Positions 57,855 through 64,000 of a stretch of DNA of 64,000 nt are shown piece after piece. Source of the stretch: Microbispora rosea subsp. aerata (lineage in GTDB: Bacteria; Actinomycetota; Actinomycetes; Streptosporangiales; Streptosporangiaceae); NCBI RefSeq assembly GCF_014647835.1, contig NZ_BMPY01000012.1, forward strand, positions 62,001 through 126,000. Reading direction: 5' to 3'. The notes below the pieces were generated by a model. It saw nothing but the letters and a program-made list of their open reading frames with translations, had not been told where the DNA came from and did no database searches. Positions within the stretch are counted from its first letter, which is position 1. Every line of letters starts with the position of its first letter. Position numbers and translations under genes: made by a program.

Positions 57855-58889
57855 ATGAGCAAGGGGCGCAACGCCGCCCTCGCCGGGCTCGCCCTCGGCC
57901 TGGCGATCGGCGCCGCGCGGCGCGTCCGGACCGGCCGGGCGACGGCCGCGGCGGCTCGCGGCGGCGCGTCCGGCCGCCGCACGACGGTCACGACCGACGA
58001 CGGGGTACGCCTCGCCGTGGAGATCGACGACCACCCCGATCCCCGCTGCGCCGTCGTCTTCGCGCACGGCTGGCTGATGAACCGGCACTGCTGGCGGCTC
58101 CAGCGCGAGGCCCTGGCGGGCCTGGGCACGCTCGTCTTCTACGACCAGCGCGGGCACGGCGACTCCTCGGCCGGGCCGCTGGAGACGTGCACGATCGACC
58201 GGCTGGGCGACGACCTCGCGGCCGTGATCGAGGCCGCCGTGCCGGAAGGGCTGCCCGTCGTCCTCGCGGGCCACTCGATGGGCGGCATGACGATCATGGC
58301 GCTCGCGGACCGGCATCCCGGCCTGGTCGAGTCGCGGGTGGCGGGCGCGGCGCTGCTGAGCACCTCGTCGGGCGGGCTCGCCGCGACCACCTTCAACCTT
58401 CCCGGGCCGCTCGGGCGGCTGGCTCCCCGCGTCACCACCTCGGTCTTCGAGAGCATGCTGGCCCGCGCCGCCGTCATCGACGCGCGCCCCCGGCTCAAGG
58501 GCTGGACGAACCTGCCGGTGACCCGGTACGTCGCGTTCGGCAAGGGAGCGAGCGCGCGGCACGTCCGGGTGGTGAACGCGATGGCCGCGGCGACGCCCAC
58601 GGAGGTCATGGTCGGGTTCTTCCGGGACTTCCGGGTGCACGACAAGCACGCCGCCCTGGAGGCGCTCAAGCGGGTCCAGACGCTCGTCATGGTGGGGGAG
58701 CGGGACCGGCTCACCCCGCTCGCCCACGGCCGCCGCATCGCCGAGGCGCTGCCCGACGCCCGGTTCGTACGGATCCCCGACGCCGGGCACATGATCGGCT
58801 ATGAACGCACCGAGCTGGTGAACCGGGAGCTGGCCGGCCTGATCATGCGGGCCGTGGCGGATCGCACCCCGGGCAGGTCCGCCGCCTGA
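57855..58889 (+). CDS. Alpha/beta hydrolase
   Basis: A 344-residue hydrolase. An N-terminal hydrophobic segment (AALAGLALGLAIGAA) may anchor it in the membrane. The fold shows VVFAHGWLMNRHCW (oxyanion region), the nucleophile elbow VLAGHSMGGMT, an acid in VGERDRLTPLAHG and the final His in DAGHMIGYE. GGAGGAG lies five bases before the ATG at 57855. Substrate unknown; proximity to an acyltransferase suggests lipids. Confidence 0.88.
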   Translation: MSKGRNAALAGLALGLAIGAARRVRTGRATAAAARGGASGRRTTVTTDDGVRLAVEIDDHPDPRCAVVFAHGWLMNRHCWRLQREALAGLGTLVFYDQRGHGDSSAGPLETCTIDRLGDDLAAVIEAAVPEGLPVVLAGHSMGGMTIMALADRHPGLVESRVAGAALLSTSSGGLAATTFNLPGPLGRLAPRVTTSVFESMLARAAVIDARPRLKGWTNLPVTRYVAFGKGASARHVRVVNAMAAATPTEVMVGFFRDFRVHDKHAALEALKRVQTLVMVGERDRLTPLAHGRRIAEALPDARFVRIPDAGHMIGYERTELVNRELAGLIMRAVADRTPGRSAA

Positions 58890-58925
58890 CCACGATCCGC
58901 ACCGGGCGGGCCGCGGACCGGGTGC

Positions 58926-59795
58926 TCAGAGGGCGGAGCGGTAGTGGCGGCGCAGGGCGATGCCCGCGGCGACGCCGCCCGCGATGGCCCCCGCCGTCGC
59001 GGCGATCGGCAGGCCGATCATCGTCGCCTTCCTGCCCGTGCGGAAGTCGCGGATGTCCCAGCCGTGCTCCTTGGCGTGCTCGCGCAGCTCGCTGTCGGGG
59101 TTGATCGCGTGCGGGTGCCCGACCAGGGAGAGCATCGGCAGGTCGTTGGCCGAGTCGCTGTAGGCCGAGCAGCGGGACAGGTCGAGGCCCTCGCGGCGCG
59201 CCAGCGCGCGGATGGCCTCGGCCTTGGCGGGGCCGTGCAGCAGGTCGCCCACGAGCCTGCCGGTGTAGGCGCCGTCTGCGGTCTCCGCGACCGTCCCGAG
59301 CGCGCCGGTGAGCCCGAGCCGCTGCGCGATGACCCGGGCCAGCTCGACCGGCGTGGCGGTGACCAGCCACACGCGCTGCCCGGCGTCCAGGTGCGCCTGG
59401 GCCAGCGCGCGGGTGCCCTGCCACACGCGGTCGGCCATCACGTCGTCGTAGATCTCCTCGCCGAGCCGGACGACCTCCTCCACCTTCAGCCCGGCGACGA
59501 AGGCGAGGGCCATGTCCTTGGCCTTGGCGATGTGGTCGGGGTTCTCGTTGCCCCGCACCCGAAACCACGCCTGCCCGAGCGCGAACTTCGCCAGGTCACG
59601 GGTGGTGAACAGGCCGCGCGCCGCCAGCCCCCGCGCGAAGTGGTAGATCGAGGCGCCGCGCATCATCGTGTTGTCGACGTCGAAGAACGCCGCCGCGGTG
59701 AGGTCGGGCACGACCTCGGGGGCGGACACCGCCGCGGCGGCCGCCACCTCGCCGGCGATTTCCGCCTCTTCCCGCCGTCGCAATAGCCGCCTCAT
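58926..59795 (-). CDS. HAD-superfamily phosphatase (SerB1-like, subfamily IB)
   Basis: A 289-residue HAD-IB enzyme. [20 protein letters not shown] carries the nucleophile Asp. [16 protein letters not shown] is motif II and [19 protein letters not shown] motif IV. The C terminus ends in a hydrophobic helix ([20 protein letters not shown]) that would hold it at the membrane. It corresponds to mycobacterial SerB1 in this neighbourhood. The true serB of this window is at 19182. The start follows TAAGCT by eight bases. Confidence 0.88.
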   Translation of the reverse strand: MRRLLRRREEAEIAGEVAAAAAVSAPEVVPDLTAAAFFDVDNTMMRGASIYHFARGLAARGLFTTRDLAKFALGQAWFRVRGNENPDHIAKAKDMALAFVAGLKVEEVVRLGEEIYDDVMADRVWQGTRALAQAHLDAGQRVWLVTATPVELARVIAQRLGLTGALGTVAETADGAYTGRLVGDLLHGPAKAEAIRALARREGLDLSRCSAYSDSANDLPMLSLVGHPHAINPDSELREHAKEHGWDIRDFRTGRKATMIGLPIAATAGAIAGGVAAGIALRRHYRSAL

Positions 59796-59803
59796 GGCTC
59801 ATC

Positions 59804-59809
59804 AGCTTA
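59804..59809 (-). promoter_or_regulatory. Possible leaderless -10 box of the HAD gene
   Basis: TAAGCT on the minus strand, eight bases before the ATG at 59795. The RsbN-like gene ends 55 bases upstream of that start codon. Confidence 0.4.
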
Positions 59810-59850
59810 ACTGTCGCCAAGCGTCCGGAACGTGAGCGGGACATGACGTG

Positions 59851-60570
59851 TCAAGGTCCGGAACCCGTGAACGACTCGATATAGATCAGATACTGGTTGG
59901 CCTTGTCGCGATTTTCCCCGTCGAGCTTGGGCAGCAGCGGCTCCACGAGGTTGCGCTGCTCGCGGGCGAACTTACGGGCCTCCTTGTGGGCCTCGCCGTC
60001 GTCCTCCTCCTGCCGGGCCACCCGGCTGAGCGCGGCCCGGGTCTTCGACTCCATGTCGTCGAGCGTCTGCCCGATCAGCCGGCGGCGGTCCGGGGCCGAC
60101 GCGCTCACCAGTGAGGCGGTCTCGGCCGCCCGCTGCCGCGCCGCGACCATCTCCCGCTTCGCCAGCTCCTCCTCGCCGTACGCGAGATCGAGCACCGTCG
60201 ACTCCGCCATCCGCTTCATGGGGTACAGCATGTCGCCGGGCACGGCGTGGTAGATCCGCACCCCGGTGCCGAACATCGCCGCCAGCAGCACGCAGAACAC
60301 CATCAGCGGGCGCAGCCGTACGAACAGGGACCGGCGGGGCCGGGGACGCGGGGGCGCGGCGGGGGGCGCCGCGTGCCTGCCCGCGGCGTGCCTGCCCGCG
60401 GCGCGTTCGGCGGCGTAGGCGCGCATGAGGTCGGCCCGCAGCCTCTCGCGGAACTCCGGTCGCGGGCCGCCGCTCGCCAGGGAGCGGAGACCGGCCACGC
60501 GCGCGGCGACCCGGCAGGTGTGGGACGCCGACCGGCCGCACGCGCGGTGCGAGGGTCGCCTCCAGCCCAT
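59851..60570 (-). CDS. RsbN-like membrane protein (DUF5667), probable anti-sigma partner
   Basis: A 239-residue protein. The N-terminal cytoplasmic part is basic and helical (PEFRERLRADLMRAYAAER). A Pro/Arg/Ala linker leads to a membrane helix (PLMVFCVLLAAMFGTGVRI, about 90-108). The DUF5667 signature VPGDMLYPMKRMAES follows, with a helical extracytoplasmic domain. Streptomyces RsbN, the anti-sigma factor for BldN, has the same PGDxLYxLKR motif and is encoded next to bldN. This version is shorter. The start at 60570 has GGGAGC seven bases upstream. It lies 152 bases after the sigma factor gene on the same strand. Confidence 0.82.
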   Translation of the reverse strand: MGWRRPSHRACGRSASHTCRVAARVAGLRSLASGGPRPEFRERLRADLMRAYAAERAAGRHAAGRHAAPPAAPPRPRPRRSLFVRLRPLMVFCVLLAAMFGTGVRIYHAVPGDMLYPMKRMAESTVLDLAYGEEELAKREMVAARQRAAETASLVSASAPDRRRLIGQTLDDMESKTRAALSRVARQEEDDGEAHKEARKFAREQRNLVEPLLPKLDGENRDKANQYLIYIESFTGSGP

Positions 60571-60722
60571 CACCGCTCCCGCCATCCCCCACTTGACGCC
60601 CAGCGGAGACCTGCTCGCGGGGCTGCCGGGACGTGTTCATCTCCCGGCCGTCTGCGAGATCCGCCTGAAGATCCGATCTGCCACATGCCCAACGATGGGG
60701 TATGGGTAATGGTTACGGCGTA

Positions 60723-61370
60723 TCAGCCGAGATCGTCGGGAAGCGCCCGGGCGAGGGCTCTGATCGCGCGGAACTGAAGCGCCTTGATCGCCCCGGACTT
60801 CTTGCCCATGATCTTGGCCGTCTCGGCGAGCGACATTCCTTGCAGGAAGCGGAGGATCACGCATTCCTGCTGCTCCGCCCCGAGCTGCTTGATCGCCTGC
60901 ATGACCCGCTCGTTGACCATGTTCGTGACGACGGCGTTCTCGGGGATGTGCGGGCCGTCCAGGGGAGTGTCGAAAATCTCGGCGGTGGTCACCTCGAGCC
61001 GGTTGCGGCCCGACTTGAAGTGGTCGGTGACGAGGTTGCGGGCGATCGTGACCAGCCAGGCGCCGAAGTCCCGGCCCTGCCAGGTGAACTCGGTGATGCC
61101 CCGCAGCGCCCGCAGGAACGTCTCGCTCGTCAGGTCCTCGGCCAGCGCGTGGCTGCCGACCCGGAAGTAGATGTACCGGTAGACCAGCTCCAGGTAGTGG
61201 TCGTAGAGCATGCCGAACGCCTCGCTGTCGCCGGTCTTGGCGCGCAGCACGAGGCTTCGCATCTCGTCGTACTCGTGCTCGCGGTCGGAGAGACCGGTGG
61301 AGCGCGCGGATGGCGCTGCTCCTGCGGCGGCCGGAGGAGAAAGCCCGGCCAACGGCCACGTGTTCGGCAT
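60723..61370 (-). CDS. bldN: BldN-family ECF sigma factor
   Basis: A 215-residue extracytoplasmic-function sigma factor. Region 2 (DSEAFGMLYDHYLELVYRYI, AEDLTSETFLRALRGI, TWQGRDFGAWLVTIARNLV) and region 4 (QQECVILRFLQGMSLAETAK, KKSGAIKALQFRAIRALARA) are strikingly close to Streptomyces BldN, which directs aerial development and activates rodlin, chaplin and whisker genes. The N-terminal extension is only about 35 residues, far shorter than the cleaved pro-sequence of Streptomyces BldN. The partner anti-sigma gene is adjacent. No strong ribosome binding site is seen at the ATG. Confidence 0.9.
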   Translation of the reverse strand: MPNTWPLAGLSPPAAAGAAPSARSTGLSDREHEYDEMRSLVLRAKTGDSEAFGMLYDHYLELVYRYIYFRVGSHALAEDLTSETFLRALRGITEFTWQGRDFGAWLVTIARNLVTDHFKSGRNRLEVTTAEIFDTPLDGPHIPENAVVTNMVNERVMQAIKQLGAEQQECVILRFLQGMSLAETAKIMGKKSGAIKALQFRAIRALARALPDDLG

Positions 61371-61527
61371 CCGTTATCCCATGGGGGAAGGGGAGTCGGC
61401 GTGCTCGAACACTCTAGAAATCAACGGGAGATAACACAATCCGTTCGGGTGGAGGAATCGCGTTCCGCAGGCGAGACACGGGCGGCGGCGACGCTTGACT
61501 GGGGGAGCGGCTACCGGTGGGAAGCCG

Positions 61528-63150
61528 ATGTCCGGCAGCATGGGTCCCACCATGGAAGTCCTCGTCGCTCTCCTCGCGTTCGCCGGCGCCGTGCTCGCCG
61601 GCATAACCACCGGCGTCCTCGTCGGGCGTCTCCGTGACGAGCCGGCCGGTTGGCTGATCGCGTGGAGCATCGCCACGGGCGCGCTGGCCCTGTCACTCGG
61701 CGCCATCGCCGTCGGTCATCTCACCGGATTCGGGCCCGTGACGTTCCGGGCGTACCAAATCACCGGCTCGCTGCTGGCGCCGTTATGGCTGACGATCGGC
61801 GTCATCCAGCTCCTCGCGGAGAAGGCCGGCGCCCGCTTCGCCGGCTGGCTCCTCGGCGCCGCGCTCACGGTGGTGGGCACGGTGATCATGGTGCTCGACC
61901 CCGTCGTCACCGCGGGGTTCGGCAAGACGCTGCCCGACGGGGCGACGCACTGGGACATCTGGCCGGAGTGGCTGCTGCGCGGCGTCCACGGCCTGGTGGT
62001 CTTCCTGCTCGTGCTCTGCCTCGCCATGGCGGTGATGGCCTGGCGCGACGGCGACGACTACGACGTCGACAACATGAACGCGACCGTCGTGCTCGCCCCG
62101 GCGGGGATGGCGATCTCGGGCGTGCTCGAGTTCGGGCTCCCGGGGCTGGTCGCCGTCGTGGTGCTGGCCGCCTCCGCCGGCGGGGTCTGGTACGCCGTGG
62201 CCCGCCCGCTCGCGCCGTACGACGACGAGGAGGACGAGGACGACGACCTCGCGGAGGACGAGTGGCAGGAACGGCGCGGCGGACGCCGGGCCACCGGCAC
62301 CGCGTCGCGTGCCGAGACCCGCGTGCCGTCCGCGCCCTCGGGGCCGCCGGCGCCGCCGCGCGGGGCTCCGGCGGGCCCCGCGGGGCCGGGTGCGGTGCCC
62401 CCCGGGGTCGCCGCCGCGCCGCGCCGCTCCGGGCTCGGCGACCTGGTGGCCGAATATCGGGCCGGTGAGCAGGGCGAGGTCGACTACGCCGCCCGCATGC
62501 GGCCCCCAGAGGGCCCCGCGCCCGCCGACGACTTCGGCGGGCCCGCGACCGGCACGCTTCTGGCCGCCGACCAGTACGGCCAGCCGCGCAGGCCCGAGTA
62601 CGGCATGCCCGCGGCGGCCCCGGCCGAGCCCGACCGGGCGATGCCCGCGACGGGGGCCATGTATCCCGGGGCGGAGATCCCCGACCCGGCCGACCTGGCG
62701 GCGAGCTTCGGCGTGGGGTTCGGCGGCAGGGGACGGCCCGCGATGACCCGTCAGGGCGGCGGGCAGCCGCCGCAGCAGGGGGCCAGGCCCGCGGCTCAGG
62801 CGGGGTCGGTGAAGCCGGCCCCCGGCATCTACGGCCTGCTGACCGTGTTCACGCTGCTCGACGGGTCGGGCGAGGCGTTCGACAAGCTGGCCGAGGAGAC
62901 GGTGGAGGCGGTCCAGCGCAACGAGCCCGACACGCTGCTGTTCGTCTGCCACGGCGTGAAGTCGGCCCCGCTGCAGCGGATCGTCTACGAGCTCTACCGG
63001 GACGAGGTCGGCTACACCGAGCATCAGCGGCAGCCGCACATGGAGCGCTTCGCGACCGAGCGGGTGAAGTATGTGCTGGCGGCCAACGTCATCGAGCTCA
63101 CCGTCAACGCGGCCAAGGTGGTGCCCCTGCCCACCCGCCGGATCCTGTGA
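61528..63150 (+). CDS. Membrane protein fused to a C-terminal ABM-like (dimeric alpha-beta barrel) domain
   Basis: A 540-residue protein. The N-terminal 210 residues hold about six membrane segments (LVALLAFAGAVLAGITTGVL; LWLTIGVIQLLAE; GLVVFLLVLCLAMAVMAW). An acidic patch (DDEEDEDDDLAEDE, about 233-246) and a long disordered Pro/Gly/Ala linker follow. Residues about 433-540 resemble the antibiotic biosynthesis monooxygenase fold (GIYGLLTVFTLLDGSGEAFD, HQRQPHMERFATERV). The fusion of a membrane domain with a soluble ABM domain is unusual; function unknown. GGGAAG lies five bases before the ATG. It is divergent from bldN. Confidence 0.78.
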   Translation: MSGSMGPTMEVLVALLAFAGAVLAGITTGVLVGRLRDEPAGWLIAWSIATGALALSLGAIAVGHLTGFGPVTFRAYQITGSLLAPLWLTIGVIQLLAEKAGARFAGWLLGAALTVVGTVIMVLDPVVTAGFGKTLPDGATHWDIWPEWLLRGVHGLVVFLLVLCLAMAVMAWRDGDDYDVDNMNATVVLAPAGMAISGVLEFGLPGLVAVVVLAASAGGVWYAVARPLAPYDDEEDEDDDLAEDEWQERRGGRRATGTASRAETRVPSAPSGPPAPPRGAPAGPAGPGAVPPGVAAAPRRSGLGDLVAEYRAGEQGEVDYAARMRPPEGPAPADDFGGPATGTLLAADQYGQPRRPEYGMPAAAPAEPDRAMPATGAMYPGAEIPDPADLAASFGVGFGGRGRPAMTRQGGGQPPQQGARPAAQAGSVKPAPGIYGLLTVFTLLDGSGEAFDKLAEETVEAVQRNEPDTLLFVCHGVKSAPLQRIVYELYRDEVGYTEHQRQPHMERFATERVKYVLAANVIELTVNAAKVVPLPTRRIL

Positions 63151-63162
63151 CCCCGCCGGGGC

Positions 63163-63411
63163 TCAGCGCAGCAGGGCCTCGCGGAGCCGGGTCTCGTTCA
63201 CCCGCCAGTAGTCGTGCTGCACGCCGTCGATCAGGACGACGGGGATCATCTCCCAGTATTCGGCCTGGTCCTCGGGCGAGGCGGTGATGTCGCGTTCCTC
63301 CCAGGGGACGTCCAGCTCTCCGGCCACGCGCTCGATCACGGCGCGGGCGTCGTCGCACAGGTGGCAGCCGGGCTTGCCGAGCAGCGTGATCCGGTGATCT
63401 CGAGGAGCCAT
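63163..63411 (-). CDS. Glutaredoxin-like thiol-redox protein
   Basis: An 82-residue thioredoxin-fold protein: ITLLGKPGCHLCDDARAVIE has the CHLC redox motif, and MIPVVLIDGVQHDYWR holds the cis-Pro region. Of the DUF836 glutaredoxin-like type. A homologous gene lies next to hemA and rex in mycobacteria and Streptomyces. The ATG at 63411 gives the normal length; the frame stays open upstream. Confidence 0.88.
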   Translation of the reverse strand: MAPRDHRITLLGKPGCHLCDDARAVIERVAGELDVPWEERDITASPEDQAEYWEMIPVVLIDGVQHDYWRVNETRLREALLR

Positions 63412-63502
63412 GCCCTCGATTATCGCGTTCCCATGGCCCGGGGCGCGGACCGGCCACCCCGCCTGCCACCCTTGGATAGGAGGCATGCACGCACGATCGA
63501 CT

Positions 63503-63520
63503 TTGTGCATATCTTCACAA
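63503..63520 (+). promoter_or_regulatory. Rex operator (ROP) in front of rex
   Basis: TTGTGCATATCTTCACAA matches the Rex consensus TTGTGAAnnnnTTCACAA at all but two fixed positions. It lies 85 bases before the rex start, as expected for NADH-sensitive autoregulation. Confidence 0.88.
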
Positions 63521-63604
63521 AGGCACTAACCTGGAACTCATCCGTCTCATCCGCTGTGCGGCCGGGGGCGCAACCGGCCGTCCGTCCCCCTGGAGCCCCG
63601 GCAA

Positions 63605-64000
63605 GTGACTCGCCGAATCCCGCAGGCCCGCGACCGCGGCATCCCCGACGCCACCGTCGCGAGGCTGCCGCTCTATCTGCGCGCACTCAACGGGATGGCC
63701 GAACGAGGCACGGCGACGGTGAGCTCGGAGGACCTCGCGCTCGCCGCCGGGGTCAACTCCGCCAAGCTCCGCAAGGACCTGTCCCACCTCGGGTCGTACG
63801 GCACCCGGGGCGTGGGCTACGACGTGCAGTACCTCATCTACCAAATCTCGCGTGAGCTTGGTCTCACTCAGGACTGGGCCGTGGCGATCGTGGGCGTGGG
63901 TAACCTCGGCCGGGCGCTGGCCAACTACGGCGGGTTCGCCTCCCGCGGCTTCCGGATCGCCGGCCTGCTCGACGCGGACCCGCACGTCGTGGGCGATCGC
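63605..64000 (+). CDS. rex: Redox-sensing repressor Rex (N-terminal part, cut by window end)
   Basis: The first 132 codons of Rex, which senses the NADH/NAD+ ratio and represses respiratory and haem genes. The winged helix includes VARLPLYLRALNGMAERGTA, ALAAGVNSAKLRKDLSHLGS and YGTRGVGYDV. The Rossmann domain begins AVAIVGVGNLGRALANYGGF, with the acidic residue in LLDADPHVVG. GTG start at 63605, GGAG about nine bases upstream. hemA is expected just beyond the window. Confidence 0.95.
   Translation, partial: MTRRIPQARDRGIPDATVARLPLYLRALNGMAERGTATVSSEDLALAAGVNSAKLRKDLSHLGSYGTRGVGYDVQYLIYQISRELGLTQDWAVAIVGVGNLGRALANYGGFASRGFRIAGLLDADPHVVGDR

Overview
The window is very GC-rich, gene-dense DNA. 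It carries developmental regulators known from filamentous actinomycetes: BldG with its partner anti-sigma factor, a BldN-type sigma factor with an RsbN-like partner, and a BdtA-like DNA-binding protein. It also has an XRE/DUF397 regulator pair and the HspR heat-shock system. Gene order resembles Streptomyces and, in part, Mycobacterium, but the details (short RsbN-like protein, XRE/DUF397 pair) fit a Streptosporangiales-type actinomycete. That placement is inference. I saw no rRNA, tRNA, CRISPR array, insertion sequence or phage gene.

Bases 1-12,500 hold a Tad (tight adherence/Flp pilus type) locus: ssd-tadA-tadB-tadC, a DUF4244 pilin-like gene, a TadE gene and a second TadE-like gene, then a surface-anchored protein and, on the opposite strand, an MrfA/YprA-type DUF1998 helicase. 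This locus is packed with degenerate tandem repeats (72 bp, 74 bp, 39 bp twice, 86 bp and about 90 bp units), both inside genes and between them. DnaA boxes lie in front of ssd and between tadC and the pilin gene.

Bases 12,400-30,900 hold bldG and its anti-sigma partner; a K+-independent-type proton-pumping pyrophosphatase; a 33-residue membrane peptide coupled to a SixA-like phosphatase; a FUSC membrane protein and serB. A decayed acyltransferase pair follows. Then come a QueA-like/SDR pair, a GAF histidine kinase with its NarL-type regulator, an ABC ATPase, a TSUP transporter, a DUF2231-Rieske protein and an HD hydrolase. Bases 31,000-40,200 hold small and secreted proteins, the XRE/DUF397 pair, a fur-catalase operon with a clear operator, a CapA-like lipoprotein and a TetR regulator.

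Bases 40,287-47,123 are the heat-shock cluster dnaK-grpE-dnaJ-hspR-clpB, read leftward from one promoter bracketed by two HAIR operators. Bases 47,200-55,000 hold a lipoprotein, a GNAT enzyme, a dead ABC-2 permease fragment, proC, a MacAB-like export system, an AcuC deacetylase and a phosphatase-family protein. Bases 55,300-64,000 follow an order conserved across actinobacteria: bdtA-like, bS22, epimerase, acyltransferase, hydrolase, HAD phosphatase, rsbN-like, bldN-like, glutaredoxin-like, and rex (cut by the window end) behind a Rex operator.

A recurring feature is a TAnnnT hexamer 6-9 bases before a start codon that has no ribosome binding site. I read these as leaderless promoters and used them to choose several starts.
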